Below are positions 44,071 to 55,285 of a stretch of 64,000 nt of DNA, piece after piece. A program made the position numbers and the translations under genes. This DNA comes from Phytophthora colocasiae (taxonomy: Eukaryota > Oomycota > Peronosporomycetes > Peronosporales > Peronosporaceae). Below the pieces are notes generated by a model. That model was not told the origin of the DNA. It saw only the letters and a list, made by a program, of their open reading frames with translations, and did not search any database. The DNA is taken from positions 410,501 to 474,500 of the forward strand of contig JAGKQI010000092.1 in NCBI GenBank assembly GCA_018806915.1, in the 5' to 3' direction. The stretch's first letter is position 1, and each line of letters opens with the position of its first letter.

Positions 44071-47000
44071 ATGTGGGGCGTCGGACTGGCGCTGGCGTTG
44101 GTGGCCTGTGGGGTGGCGTTCATTGCGCTAGGCTTCCAAGCGCAGGAAGGAGATCGCAAGACCGAAGCTGCGACCTTGTTCAAATGGACACCCAAGGCCA
44201 CGGCAGATGACACGTCGGCGTTGTTCCTGAACAGCTCTACCTTTGCCTTTGCGATAGATGCACCTGAGTTCACGAGCTTCTACCTCTGGAACCTCACGAA
44301 CGCGGAGGATCTGCTTGGTGGTGGCGCGATTCAGCCGAAGCTCAAACAGGTCGGACCATACACTTACGAGAAGAGGACGCGCAAACTGAATGTGAACTTC
44401 CACGGGATTCAAGACGACGCGTACGACCCCAACAGCTTCGGCGCCGTGAGTTACCAAGTGGCGTCCACTTACCATTTCTCCAGCGAACGCTCGAATGGAA
44501 CTGAGAGTGACCTCGTCGTGACTCTCAATGCCTCCTACGTCCGCCACTTAACCAAGCTTCACGCCCAGACCGGACGTTCCGAGCGGTTTCTAGCTGCCGA
44601 ATTCGCGCACACGCACATCCGGAACTACGTCAGACACTTGCAGAGCGATTTCCTTGCGGCCACGAAATTGCGAGCGCTTCGAGCGCTTTTACCCGAGATG
44701 GTGGCCAAAGTAAAGCGAGAGGGCTTGGCAGCGGTGATCAGTCGACAGCGACGCCGCGTCGGAGATGCCAACCTGCCGGCTGCGCTCGTTCGGATGCACG
44801 CGGTGGCTCGTACCGAGCAGATCCCGGTCATGCTGCGAGACGTCTACCGCGACCAGGCAGACGTCGCCATACCGGGGATACTTACTCAGCAGTACGCACT
44901 CGCACGACGCCAAGCGGTGCCTCGAGTGCTCAGCAACTTGCAGAGCAGACTGCTGGTGGAATCTGTGCCTGCTCTTCTGGACCAGCAGCTTACAGCCCAG
45001 CAGATGAACTTCGTGCCACGAACGCTAAGCCTGCTGAACGCCAAGATACAGCACATAGCGTTTCCGTACGCAATGCAAGAAGTGTTCGACCGCGCGTGTC
45101 TGGAGGTGGTGCCATTCATTTTGCGCGCCATCAAGAACGAGATCGTGGCGCAGGATATGGCTAGCAACCAGGCCACGGCTGAGAATGCGAAGCTGGCGGT
45201 TGTCAATCTCTGGCGGCAACAAGGAAGTACGCCGACGAACTTCGACGCGTGGATCGACGACAGCCCCACTAGCAACCCTCGCACAGGCTTCGAACTGCTG
45301 CCAGCGACGCCGGCCTTGGAGCTGAGTCTAGAGGTTGCGACCATTCTTCTGGGCGCTCTGTCGTCGAATCTGCACTTCTCTCTCGTGGACTATGACGCAG
45401 CTCAAACAGCAGCCGACGGACTCAATGGGCCTCAAGCAACTGCAGAGGGCTTTGCTATCTGGAAACAGGTCGTGGCTCTCAACGAGACAGCCATCGCCTA
45501 CGTTCTTGATGGGGTCAACAACGATGTCGCTTCAGTCGGGGACTACCTCACTCGAGACCAGTTGATGGAGGTGCGCGCGTACATCATCGCCTGGACCGAC
45601 AGCAGTGTCGTTAAGCGTGACAGACTGCGCTTTTGGCGCAAGGCGTTTAGAAAGCGCACCGCCAACAGCGATTTGGACGACCCGGACGTGGACTTGGATC
45701 TTGAGCGGCTGGGGGTGCAGTCTGGCTTTAGTCTCCAGCCCTTGTCGGCGCCTCCCGGTGCAACCAGCGTGAGTGTGGGCGTAGCAGATCAAGTTTGGGA
45801 TGCGTCGATCGAGTTTTCATTTGTCCATCCTGTGGGTTTCACGAAGTGGATGAGTGTGGTGGAAGGCTCAACAACAGTCGCGACGACCGGGCTTCTTGCT
45901 GGTATCACAGGCTCCTCAAGTGCCGAGATCGACGTCATTTTGGCCTGGATCAAGGCTATGCTGGATGACGGATTCGTCCGACGTCGGGCCTTGCTGCATT
46001 GGACGCATGGGACGTGCGAGACGGTGTTGCAGCTACCGCGCGACGGCGGCTGCTTGCGATACGACCTAGAGCCAACCATTGATGGCAAACAACTGGGGTT
46101 CGAGATGAATCCGGACGCTGTGGCTGAAGTCGCGTCTGGAGTGTCAGAGGCCGCTCGAGACGCGCTATGGGACGGCAGTAAGGACGAGTCCTTCCTAACG
46201 CCAGCTCACCCGTCAGCTACAACAAGATACTACGCGCAGTGGCTGCTGGCAGTGCGCACGGACGACTTCGCTCGCCTCCTCGCCAGCTCACAACAGCTTA
46301 CAGCACTCGCAGTCACGGAGGCTGGTGCACGAGGCGTTGGGGCGTGGCTCAGTAGCTGGACGGAAAACGACCTGAATAAGCTCAACGTGTTCTATTGGTG
46401 GCGCAGCGCGTGCTGGCCACGTGAGGATGTGACGAAGACACAAGTGGGAGCTCCAACAGTGACGACAGGCCTCGGCTCCTGCACTGCGACGCCAACTGAG
46501 CAGCAACAGCCTGCGGAGTTCACGAGTACAGATGCGTCACTGCTCTTCACGGACGTGAGGACGTACATGGTGACGGAGAAGACGTGCACCACAACGGGAT
46601 CAAGTTTCACGCAGACGCAGACGACGTTCACACTCCAAGCGCGAGTTTTCTCCTGCACTGCAGTCTCAACAGGGCTTGCTGACGATCGGGACGACGGCAC
46701 AGTAGGCTTTGAGCTCAAACCTCCAGCTCAGTACGCAGGGGAACGGATGAGTCTGGCAGCTACCATCGTTTTGTGGAGCTCGGACAGCGCGCTGTCCTTC
46801 AGCAATCCTCAAGGTTACAAGCGTTGGCTCTCGTTAGCAGCGCATCTGAGTATACATTCCGCTGGGTCGACGACGGAGACGCAGGCGGTGGTCAACGAGC
46901 TAAACGCTGCGATAGTGTCAGTGTGTCAAAACAGAGCCAACTTCGACGTTTTAAGAGCTGTGAAGGTCGACGCAAGCTGCGCGCAGGTGTCGGCAAGCCA

Positions 47001-50000
47001 CGTCCAACGCGTCGCAGCCTGGGTGAACGAGCAGAGCGGTGCGACGTGGGTGAAAAATACTCTTTTTGATCGCTGGCGACGGGGCGTAGCTGGTGAGCTG
47101 GACATTGAGCCGTACCGGGACGGCGTGCAGACTGGTCTAGAGCTGACGACAGGCTGCGAGGCAACGCTCGTGTCCTTGACGGCAGTGGAATGCGCAGCGA
47201 TCACGACAGAGGAAGGCACAAAGTACCAAGTTCCTCGTGAATCGCTTGATCTCTGGGACTCAGCAGACTCTGCGTCGTTCTTAACGGTAGATGGGTACTC
47301 GCTCTGGGATGCAGTGGCTGTCGCTGTTGAAAGCGGCGATGCAACGCGCGTACAATCGACTCAGTCAGCCCTCGCGCGCATTTGCGGGAATTCTGGCGCG
47401 TGGGAAACGTGGATGGCGCGTGTGTTCCAGTGGCTGCAGCGCTGGAAAAGCAACGAGCACCTGGTGCGCGATGTGTTGGGTCATTGGCTGCATGCACAAT
47501 GCCCAACAACCCCCAAGCGGATCACACCTCCGATAGCGGAGCCAACGCCGCAGACTTCTACCGTCTCTTCCTGCCTCGAGTCGTACACTGCTACACCCGC
47601 ACAAACTCTCCTCGATATCCAGCAGCTCGCGTCTCGACCGGTTGAGTTCTTCAATGCCAAAGTGGCGGAGGAAGCAGCTCTGGTGCGTTCTACCAAGACT
47701 ATCGAGGTGAACGAGGCCTGGACAAAGTGTGAGAGACTGACATCGACAACGTTCACAAAGACTGTCGGGACGCGACGGAGTAATATGGAGTTCCAGGCCT
47801 GCAACTTGCTAAGTATCCTCGCTACTCCTGCAGTGGACGCATCTCAAGTCACACACAAGGACGCAACGTTCGAGCTCAACGCAACAGCTATAATCTCGTT
47901 TGAAGTGGCTCAAGAGTTGTGGAATTCTTTGTCCACCTTCAGTCTATTGAAATCTACCTCCTTCATGAAGAATTGGTACCCGGCTATCGACCGGTCTACA
48001 GCTCTACAAACCGTTCAGCAAGGTCTCAATGCGTTTGTTACGAGCTCTTTCTCTAGCGATGTATCGGTGCTGCAAAGTTACCTGAAGCAGTGGGAAAAGA
48101 GTGATGCAGCTGCCGTCACAGTCGCTTCTCTTTGGATCACCACCAATGCTGCAAGTGTGGATGTCGACATTTATCAAGCAGGCGACCAGCGGGGCTTCGA
48201 ACTGTCGCGGAGCGTGGCATACAAGGCATCAGACAACTCGTTGGCTCCCCCGACTCTGGTCCAGGCCCAAACGTTGTGGAAGACTGACAGCGCGTACTCG
48301 ATCGTCCGCAATGACGATGCAGTTGACGATACTAGACTTCCGATGGGGTTTCGAGCTTGGGCAGAGATGTACGAAGGCATCGACTACGAATCGGAGCAGC
48401 TCGTAGCGCAGTATCCGCCCAAGAACGAGATCGCGCGGCCGACGTCCGTCACGCACGCTCTGAATGCCAGCCAGCACGCGCTTCTTCTTACTGCAATGAC
48501 AGCTGCCACGACGTTAACGGAGGCGCAAGTGCGTGGTATCGCCCGTTGGCTCTTCAACTGGGCCACGGACGACTCACTACGGGACTTTGTTCTGGCACAA
48601 TGGGCTAAAGGAGAGACGTTCCGAGGCGACTCGCAGTTGAACTTGGACTTGGCGCCGCACGTGGAACGGCTTTACGCCTTCCCCGTCACTTCGGGTATGA
48701 AGCGTGATCTATTCACTGCAGCTTCTCCAGTTCTTGGGGGTGCATCGAGGGTTTCGCTTCGAAAGCTCTGGGATGTTACGACCGCGGCTTCTCTACTGAA
48801 TCCTGCGAGTCGCATAGCGTGGTGTTTGGTCAACGTGACAGACGGCAGTGGGGCCGCGAGGGCCCCGTGCACACATCTTCTCGACGGCTACGGCGTCCTT
48901 CTTGACTCTGCGTTTGACGAGTTCGTGGCGCTTGTGCAGCCTTCGGCCCCAAATACAACTGTTGCTCAGACCACGGCCGATCTGTCTGCACTTGCGCTTT
49001 CGTTCTTAGCCCAGGCGTTGAGCCTAACGTCCGACCAGCTCCTGGTTGTAGCCAAATGGTATCGACAAGTGCCGGAGTCTTCGTTGTTCTTCCAAGTCTA
49101 CCAATTGAACGGGTGGAGCGCAGCGTACACCCAAGTGTCCAAAGATCCACTGGAGCTTGGCTTTCAGTTGGCGTTTGTTCTACCTTGGACTACCGCAGTC
49201 GCTCGAAATGTCTCCGTACGGGATCTAGTGCCCAACGTGGCCTACGTGGGAGCAAGTAGAACCAAGACAACAATCGGAGAATGCTCGATGTCGTTGTCAC
49301 TACTGTACACGCTCTGGGACGCCTCTAATCCGGTTTCCTTCTTGCATCCGACAGGATCCTCTACGTGGCTATCGTACGCTCGAGCGGAGATTAATGAAAC
49401 GAAACTCGTCGGTTCTACCAGCTCAACAGCGCAAGTGATCGACGACCAGCAACTGACGGCCGACACCGTCTCGTGTGTGTTTCAACTGGTGGGTCATTGG
49501 CTCAAGTCGTGGTCTAGCCATCCCAGTGCTCGACTGTTTGTGGAGGAGTTCTGGATCGCTCCTATCACCCAAGGCCCGGCTTCAATAGCAACTCTACTCC
49601 CCAGTGCGTCCGACACGGCTAAAGCCTTCCCCTTGGATGCGTTGACCACTGACAACCAGAGAGACCCTAGGAATTTCAGTACAACGGAGTGGTGGGTGGC
49701 AGCAGCTCGCGTCTTGCTCAATGTGGAGGAGTCTGTGGCAATGATCCAACCAGAGAAGGGCTTCGCACTGTGGAAGCCTCTGCTGGTCTCCTGCTTCTCG
49801 TCAGATCGGATTTCTGGGAAGTGCAAAGCACCTGATACTGCGTCGCAGTACGAGGCTACAAGTGCTCGAGCTCTCCAAGCGTTATCGCGCGCTCTGCTGG
49901 ATCGTATTGTGGCTGCGTCTTCTGCGCTCTCGAACGTCAGTGATGACCTACTGCTACCATACACGGAGTCTATGGTTCAGCAGCAGGTTGTGCCCTGGTT

Positions 50001-51915
50001 GCTGGCCTTGCTGGATCATTCGGTGCTTGAACAGTACGTTAGTGAACGTGTAGCCACCGGACCGTTAGTCTTCACGGACTTGGCTGCTGTTCAGTTTGTC
50101 AATGGGAGCGTCACGGGGGCGAACTTTATCGTCCGCGACGCCAGTACGGGTCTTCTCATCCTAAACGACACTGGGACGCGGTCGGAGCGCTCCCCACGGA
50201 AAGACTTTGTATTTGATGCTGTGAACGACGTCGTACCTGAGCAGTCCAGCTTATTCCTGCCAGGATTCGGTGAGTTGCTGGCATTCTGCAGCGAAAGTGG
50301 CCGCGACCGCCAATTTGCGTACGATGAAGAGCCGACGTGCAGCATTGGTACAGACTACACGCTCTCGATACGTGACGCCCGCGCACTATGGACTGCATTC
50401 GGATATGACGACACGACGGAGTGGAATTGGCCCGCGGTAGAACCGTTGGGGAGTGGCGTACCATCTCCGTCTCCATTGCCGCCGACGCCCCGAAGTGCAC
50501 TAGTGCTGGATGCTTTCCTAGCGCAGCCATTTTGGACAGTCGACGAGTGTGAAGCTCTGATGGAACCGGCGGTCGAAGCGTACGCTAACGACTGGAGTGC
50601 GCTGGAGAAACAACACATTTGCGTGGATCGAGCGGGAGCGTCAGGCGTCCGAGCGAAAACCGTGTATCTGGAGTTACCAGCACTAAAAGACTTGAACCAG
50701 AAGTCTATAAGCTTCGTCCGCGACCTGCAGACATATCTACGCTACACTGCCACCAGGTTCGTGTACGAGCCTAACACCCTCGGTTTATCTCCTCGTCCTC
50801 CCCGTGAGGAAACAGCACTCCCGTCATCTTTGACCTACCCGATAGGCGGGTATTTCGCTGCGATGATGGTATCGCAGATTCTGTTTGCCTCGAAGCCAAG
50901 TGAAGCTGGTGAACTCCCTACAGAAACGCCTTTATGGGCCAACTCCACGACCACTGAGCGTGGGGCGTGGACATTTGAGCTCGCAGTCCCGTTAGAAGAC
51001 GACGCAGCTCTGTACAGGAAGACCAAGAGCATCGTGGGGCGCCTCCTGGTTGCTGACGGCTCCAAACTGATGAACGCGTGGGGTGAAGACGTGGAATTCA
51101 ACGCTGTTCGGGTGACTGACGGCTCGCAGTTCACGACTGCGGTGCTTACAGGCCAGACGGAGAACTCGGTTGCCTCGATCGAGTTCCCACCGCAGAAGCT
51201 CTACTTCTACTGGGGGTACGCTCGGCGTTTGGCTCAGCTCACGTTCGACAGCAACACAACGCGCTTCGGTGTCCCATTAATGCGCTACATGGTGAACTGG
51301 ACGCTGCCTTCTCGACTGCCAACTGGAATCTTAACCAGCGCTGCAACACCATTCACTCCTAGCCTTAACGTGACTTTCCTGTACGACGACCTGCCACTGC
51401 TCATACAAAGCAGCTCGTCATTGGACAGCGCGTCGTCGGTGGTGGACGTGGACCCTCGAACGGGATCGGTACTGCATCGACGTCTGGTGTGGCAGCTCAC
51501 GGCTCAGGTCGGAGATCGTCGGGTGCTCGATGTTTGGCACAAAGCGTTGGCTGCAGGATGGCTCCCGGTCGTTTGGATTCAGGAGGAGGCCGGTGCGTCC
51601 GCCACGACGTCCACTGCGACGATCAATCTTGGTCCGTTCACACCGAAGACGTTGGCTATCGTGGGTATCGCTGGAGGTTTCTGCGTCGTTGCTGTCGGTT
51701 GTGTAGTGGGGATCGTCTCTCTCCGTCGAGCGCGACTAGTTCGAATGCAGCGCTTCCACTCCATCGCCCCGGATGAATCTGTCTCGATCAACGGCGGTGA
51801 CGGGCTGAAAGAGACGAGTGAGGCGGTTCATGTATCAAACCCAGCCATGCAAGTCATGTTGGACCAGACGGAGGGTATCGAAGACGTTGGGCAGGAGGAG
51901 ATCAGGACAGTGTAA
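44071..51915 (+). CDS. Giant CD36/LIMP-2-like membrane protein
   Basis: An intronless gene of 2614 codons starts 62 bp after the phosphodiesterase stop. An N-terminal hydrophobic segment (about 4-23) and a C-terminal one (about 2527-2551, AIVGIAGGFCVVAVGCVVG) make a hairpin topology with a large outside part and a 60-residue cytosolic tail, as in CD36-family scavenger receptors. The first 150 residues carry the family pattern: FTSFYLWNLTNAEDLLGG, VGPYTYEKRTRK and VSYQVASTYHF. Between, about ten related modules repeat, each with GFEL, then LWD...SF..P.GF..W, then a helix with WL..W (LW motif near residues 574, 698, 900, 1060, 1283, 1401, 1565, 1747, 1881). Typical CD36 proteins have about 500 residues, so this is five times longer. 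CD36 relatives bind lipids or lipoproteins; the ligand here is unknown. Confidence 0.8.
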   Translation: MWGVGLALALVACGVAFIALGFQAQEGDRKTEAATLFKWTPKATADDTSALFLNSSTFAFAIDAPEFTSFYLWNLTNAEDLLGGGAIQPKLKQVGPYTYEKRTRKLNVNFHGIQDDAYDPNSFGAVSYQVASTYHFSSERSNGTESDLVVTLNASYVRHLTKLHAQTGRSERFLAAEFAHTHIRNYVRHLQSDFLAATKLRALRALLPEMVAKVKREGLAAVISRQRRRVGDANLPAALVRMHAVARTEQIPVMLRDVYRDQADVAIPGILTQQYALARRQAVPRVLSNLQSRLLVESVPALLDQQLTAQQMNFVPRTLSLLNAKIQHIAFPYAMQEVFDRACLEVVPFILRAIKNEIVAQDMASNQATAENAKLAVVNLWRQQGSTPTNFDAWIDDSPTSNPRTGFELLPATPALELSLEVATILLGALSSNLHFSLVDYDAAQTAADGLNGPQATAEGFAIWKQVVALNETAIAYVLDGVNNDVASVGDYLTRDQLMEVRAYIIAWTDSSVVKRDRLRFWRKAFRKRTANSDLDDPDVDLDLERLGVQSGFSLQPLSAPPGATSVSVGVADQVWDASIEFSFVHPVGFTKWMSVVEGSTTVATTGLLAGITGSSSAEIDVILAWIKAMLDDGFVRRRALLHWTHGTCETVLQLPRDGGCLRYDLEPTIDGKQLGFEMNPDAVAEVASGVSEAARDALWDGSKDESFLTPAHPSATTRYYAQWLLAVRTDDFARLLASSQQLTALAVTEAGARGVGAWLSSWTENDLNKLNVFYWWRSACWPREDVTKTQVGAPTVTTGLGSCTATPTEQQQPAEFTSTDASLLFTDVRTYMVTEKTCTTTGSSFTQTQTTFTLQARVFSCTAVSTGLADDRDDGTVGFELKPPAQYAGERMSLAATIVLWSSDSALSFSNPQGYKRWLSLAAHLSIHSAGSTTETQAVVNELNAAIVSVCQNRANFDVLRAVKVDASCAQVSASHVQRVAAWVNEQSGATWVKNTLFDRWRRGVAGELDIEPYRDGVQTGLELTTGCEATLVSLTAVECAAITTEEGTKYQVPRESLDLWDSADSASFLTVDGYSLWDAVAVAVESGDATRVQSTQSALARICGNSGAWETWMARVFQWLQRWKSNEHLVRDVLGHWLHAQCPTTPKRITPPIAEPTPQTSTVSSCLESYTATPAQTLLDIQQLASRPVEFFNAKVAEEAALVRSTKTIEVNEAWTKCERLTSTTFTKTVGTRRSNMEFQACNLLSILATPAVDASQVTHKDATFELNATAIISFEVAQELWNSLSTFSLLKSTSFMKNWYPAIDRSTALQTVQQGLNAFVTSSFSSDVSVLQSYLKQWEKSDAAAVTVASLWITTNAASVDVDIYQAGDQRGFELSRSVAYKASDNSLAPPTLVQAQTLWKTDSAYSIVRNDDAVDDTRLPMGFRAWAEMYEGIDYESEQLVAQYPPKNEIARPTSVTHALNASQHALLLTAMTAATTLTEAQVRGIARWLFNWATDDSLRDFVLAQWAKGETFRGDSQLNLDLAPHVERLYAFPVTSGMKRDLFTAASPVLGGASRVSLRKLWDVTTAASLLNPASRIAWCLVNVTDGSGAARAPCTHLLDGYGVLLDSAFDEFVALVQPSAPNTTVAQTTADLSALALSFLAQALSLTSDQLLVVAKWYRQVPESSLFFQVYQLNGWSAAYTQVSKDPLELGFQLAFVLPWTTAVARNVSVRDLVPNVAYVGASRTKTTIGECSMSLSLLYTLWDASNPVSFLHPTGSSTWLSYARAEINETKLVGSTSSTAQVIDDQQLTADTVSCVFQLVGHWLKSWSSHPSARLFVEEFWIAPITQGPASIATLLPSASDTAKAFPLDALTTDNQRDPRNFSTTEWWVAAARVLLNVEESVAMIQPEKGFALWKPLLVSCFSSDRISGKCKAPDTASQYEATSARALQALSRALLDRIVAASSALSNVSDDLLLPYTESMVQQQVVPWLLALLDHSVLEQYVSERVATGPLVFTDLAAVQFVNGSVTGANFIVRDASTGLLILNDTGTRSERSPRKDFVFDAVNDVVPEQSSLFLPGFGELLAFCSESGRDRQFAYDEEPTCSIGTDYTLSIRDARALWTAFGYDDTTEWNWPAVEPLGSGVPSPSPLPPTPRSALVLDAFLAQPFWTVDECEALMEPAVEAYANDWSALEKQHICVDRAGASGVRAKTVYLELPALKDLNQKSISFVRDLQTYLRYTATRFVYEPNTLGLSPRPPREETALPSSLTYPIGGYFAAMMVSQILFASKPSEAGELPTETPLWANSTTTERGAWTFELAVPLEDDAALYRKTKSIVGRLLVADGSKLMNAWGEDVEFNAVRVTDGSQFTTAVLTGQTENSVASIEFPPQKLYFYWGYARRLAQLTFDSNTTRFGVPLMRYMVNWTLPSRLPTGILTSAATPFTPSLNVTFLYDDLPLLIQSSSSLDSASSVVDVDPRTGSVLHRRLVWQLTAQVGDRRVLDVWHKALAAGWLPVVWIQEEAGASATTSTATINLGPFTPKTLAIVGIAGGFCVVAVGCVVGIVSLRRARLVRMQRFHSIAPDESVSINGGDGLKETSEAVHVSNPAMQVMLDQTEGIEDVGQEEIRTV

Positions 51916-53292
51916 TATTGCCATATATTCATAGTCGTTAGCTCAAGAGCATTCAAGTCCAGCAACGGAAGCTCTGGACGTGATCCAGCACTGCTCAGAT
52001 ACTTTTGCCTCATACAGAGATCGAATTAACTTAGTGTGTGCAAAACGGTGAGCAACGTCATGGAGGTTGCGCTATCGCCTGGGGAAAGCCCCGTTGCTCT
52101 CACTGGACTTGACGGCGGACGTGCACTGAGCACTGGGAGTTAGACCCTAAGCAGCCCTCTAGCTCGAAGTAAGGTAAGGTAAATCATCAATTTAGGGCCA
52201 TCAACCATTTTAAGGCCGTATTTTAACTGCCAATCACGTGAAGTTTTTCACAGAGCAAGTACTTTATTGGCTAAAACACACTAAATACGAATACCTTCAA
52301 GAATTAAATTTGTAAATTTGGCGCGGCTCCAGGCGATGACAGATCAGTCGCCTACATGGTTGGCGGCGAGCTTATTGAGGGCACATTATGGGAGCAGGGT
52401 TGTCGCGGGTTCAAGTTCCGTTAATTCTCCGCACTGATTTGGTAAGTAAAGCATCTATTCAACCTCACTGTGCCAGACACTCGACTAACATTTTGTTGTT
52501 TAGAATACAGCTGAACAAGTGATATGCGCTACATGTACTCTTCTACACCTTTACCTGCAGTTGTAGTAACAGCTTTCTTAGACGACTTGGTTTTTTGCTG
52601 CCAGCCTCAGCAAGTTCCTGGAGCACTTCATGGGTAAACAGCCTCCCCCCAACTGCGACTCGTTTACGCTTTGTCGTCTTCTTCGGCAGGGGCTTCAATT
52701 GTTGGCCTGCCACTGGACCTCCGTAAGTTAATTTCCGTCGAAACTTGATCACAAGTAGAAATATAAAAGGTGAAGGTGGAATAACCCAAACCTCAAATGG
52801 TCACAAAAATGACACTCACTCAGCGCTTTCAATACTGAAAGCAAGACTAAATTCGGCCGTAAACTGATTAAGTCGATTTTTTTCTTCTCCACGAGCATGT
52901 GCTTAATTTCATTGGTCTGCTACTACAAAAAATCGAGAAAAAATCTCTGGTTTGCGAAGTTTCAGAAACTGTCTCACTTTTTGTCAACGCATAAGTAGAT
53001 GCCGAGTAATTCGAGCATCTTTTATCTCGGCCCATATTTGATTTTTTACTTAGCGATCTGCGGAGCAACTTCTGTCGACGAAATAGAAAGCCATCGCAGG
53101 CAAGCGGGAGTCAATCGAAGAACCATCAGTATCGTTTCAGTGTGAGAGAACCCACCCGTGGTGCGAGAAGGAGGACGTTCGCTACAGCGTTGTAGAGCGC
53201 ATAGCGTGGTCTCCGTTATACGCGACACAGGCGGCCACTGTTATTTTTGCCAAGTGCCGTGCTGAACCCGCACATCCTCGTCATCCTTCGAC
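51916..53292. other. Intergenic region, no secure gene
   Basis: A possible stem (GAGCAACG at about 52049 with CGTTGCTC at about 52091) lies after the CD36-like gene. GGTTCAAGTTCC near 52410 resembles a tRNA B box, but no cloverleaf forms. A minus-strand frame at 52543-52752 (69 codons, KKTTKRKRVAVGGRLFTHEV) is basic and unrecognised; it may be a transposon scrap. The rest is A/T-rich without features. Confidence 0.4.
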
Positions 53293-54285
53293 ATGCTGGC
53301 GTTGTTCAACGGGCCACCGGAGCGAGAGCCGCAGGTTGAAGACGCAGACGTCGCTCGCCAGCTGGCGTGGCGCTTTGCTCGCGTGGTTTCGCTACGTCAC
53401 CATCATCGCCACCAGCGCACGGGAGGAGGAGGGGGCGAATGCACGCGCCACCGACATCGACACACGCCGCAGCCTCGCAATTGCGCGTACAGACGCCGTC
53501 AGACTGCTCGAGCCAGACGTCGCGAGCTGGAGACCGACCCGGAGCTCGAGGACGCCAGTTTAGACGCCTCCATCCGCTCGCTACAGGCTCACATCGCGTC
53601 TCTGGAGCGCAGGACGCTGCTGCAGGACTCGGCCACTCTGCTCTGGCGCGCCAATAGCTCAGCAGTGGCGCTGGATCTCACGCGCGAGTACTTCCTGCAG
53701 CTCGCACATGGCTACGACTCGACGGACGGCGAACGCAGCGCCACAACAGACCGCTTCATGGCGAGCGTCTTTCGTCCGGACATCGTATGCAGAGACTTCC
53801 AGGGCATCCAAGCGTACATGGATCAGTGGGAGAAGTACACGACGTTCCACCAGGGGTTGACCTTCAAGCTCAACACGGCGCGACTTGTGGACAACGACGA
53901 CGACCCGCGCTGCGCCGTGACAGTCTACGCAGCCGGACAACTCGACGTGACCTTCACGCAGGACACGCTCAAGTTCCTGTACCCGGCGCTCTTCACACAG
54001 TCGCAACGGAACTCGGAGGAACGCGAACTGGTCAACACGCTCGTGGGCAGCAGAGGCTGCTTACCCACTGAGATCGTGCTCAATTTTGATGGGGAAGGCC
54101 GCGTCTTCGCCTTTGAGTCGCGCGTGAACCTCGTGTCCACACTGCTCACAGTGCTGCACAGTCCAGCGGCCGCCATCCACGTGATGCAGTCGTCGATTAT
54201 GACGACGGACGGACACTGGCAGACGGCTACAAACGCCGAAGAAGCGGCCGAGCGACAGCGTTTGCTGCCTCCGTCGCTGCTTTGA
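53293..54285 (+). CDS. Oomycete-type bZIP transcription factor
   Basis: The 330-codon frame has a His/Arg-rich N-terminus, then a basic stretch (RNCAYRRRQTARARRRELE) and a short leucine-zipper-like helix (SIRSLQAHIASLERR). After these comes the ~180-residue C-terminal region seen in many Phytophthora bZIP proteins: LDLTREYFLQLAHGY, FMASVFRPDIVCRDFQGI, LKFLYPALF, then GCLPTEIVLNFDGEGRVFAFES. Aligned on Y-R-x-R-Q, the usual DNA-contacting Asn of the basic region seems replaced by Arg, so its DNA binding may be altered. The gene should act in the nucleus. A spliced N-terminus is possible, because two other frames are open over the first 250 bp. Confidence 0.7.
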   Translation: MLALFNGPPEREPQVEDADVARQLAWRFARVVSLRHHHRHQRTGGGGGECTRHRHRHTPQPRNCAYRRRQTARARRRELETDPELEDASLDASIRSLQAHIASLERRTLLQDSATLLWRANSSAVALDLTREYFLQLAHGYDSTDGERSATTDRFMASVFRPDIVCRDFQGIQAYMDQWEKYTTFHQGLTFKLNTARLVDNDDDPRCAVTVYAAGQLDVTFTQDTLKFLYPALFTQSQRNSEERELVNTLVGSRGCLPTEIVLNFDGEGRVFAFESRVNLVSTLLTVLHSPAAAIHVMQSSIMTTDGHWQTATNAEEAAERQRLLPPSLL

Positions 54286-55285
54286 CTTGGGAATGAATTA
54301 TATCTACATGTACCGGTAAATGCGAAGATGTTCCAGCGTATGGAGACACAAGGGCGGTGAAGCGCCACAAGGGTACTATGAATCTGGCTTTGCTCTAGGC
54401 CAAACGCGTGCGCTCTGCAGTGGGAGACTCGTCGAAATCACCGTTGAAAACCAACAGCCGACGAGTAGCACTCATATAATTGAAGGAGACGAGCTCCAAT
54501 GAGGCCCACACTCCCGAAAGGAGAGACAACGCTACGAGCCAAAAGTAGTAATGAACTTCCCTTCAGAGAGAAGATATGGTGCTATCAGCGTGTACCTGAG
54601 GTACACTCCAACGAGAAAAGCGGACACCGCCGGGAAGACGGTGCTGGAACGACTTGGAAGGACTGTTTAGCCATTACGACCAAACAATTCCTCCACTGAG
54701 TTTCGTCATTGGGAAGAAGAGATATTATAATGAATGAAAGAGAGACAGCAAATTGCCAAGTGGGGGGAAAACGGGTGGCTGCAGGATAGAGTGTCGTAGA
54801 AGTGGAGGAGTTGGAATGAGTGACTATCTGGTTAAATTTATATGAAAAGATCTATCCAGAGTATACGCATCTCTTAAATCTAATCACTACTTCAACTTGA
54901 TCACTTGCTTGCGACTCACAGGCAGTGCCTGCCTACCTTCTCCTCTTTGACGTCAAAGCACAATTACGTTTGTCGGGCCCCCTATGAACCATCTACCATC
55001 TACCCAGAAGATGGCGTCGTTGTGTCACTATGACACATACAAGCACTAACTTTAGTTGTCTTCCGGCCATCAACACATTGCGAACTTCTAGCATACACTT
55101 CTGATCGGCATTTCACTGCAGTAGCAACACCACTCGGTCAGTCCCTCACATGACGTAGCTCACGCCCACAGTGTTAAACAGGAGGAATGACGCAGACGCG
55201 ATGGTCCGTGTCTTCGACGCATTTTTACGCCCAGGATTGCCCAGGATTAGCACCATTCTTCAATTCAGACACTACAAGGACAACG
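54286..55285. other. Intergenic region before the G3P dehydrogenase
   Basis: Overlapping small frames show no conserved motif. CGGCATTTCACTGCAG near 55108 is a weak initiator-like site. The dehydrogenase frame is open from 55187 and has an ATG there, so its 5' end may start earlier than called. Confidence 0.4.

Noticed and set aside
46773..51776. Numerous 80-110-codon frames within the giant CD36-like gene
   Set aside because: All lie inside one uninterrupted 2614-codon frame with consistent module structure.
52361..52435. tRNA-like sequence (GGTTCAAGTTCC with a T-arm-like stem)
   Set aside because: No matching acceptor stem, D arm or anticodon arm could be drawn.
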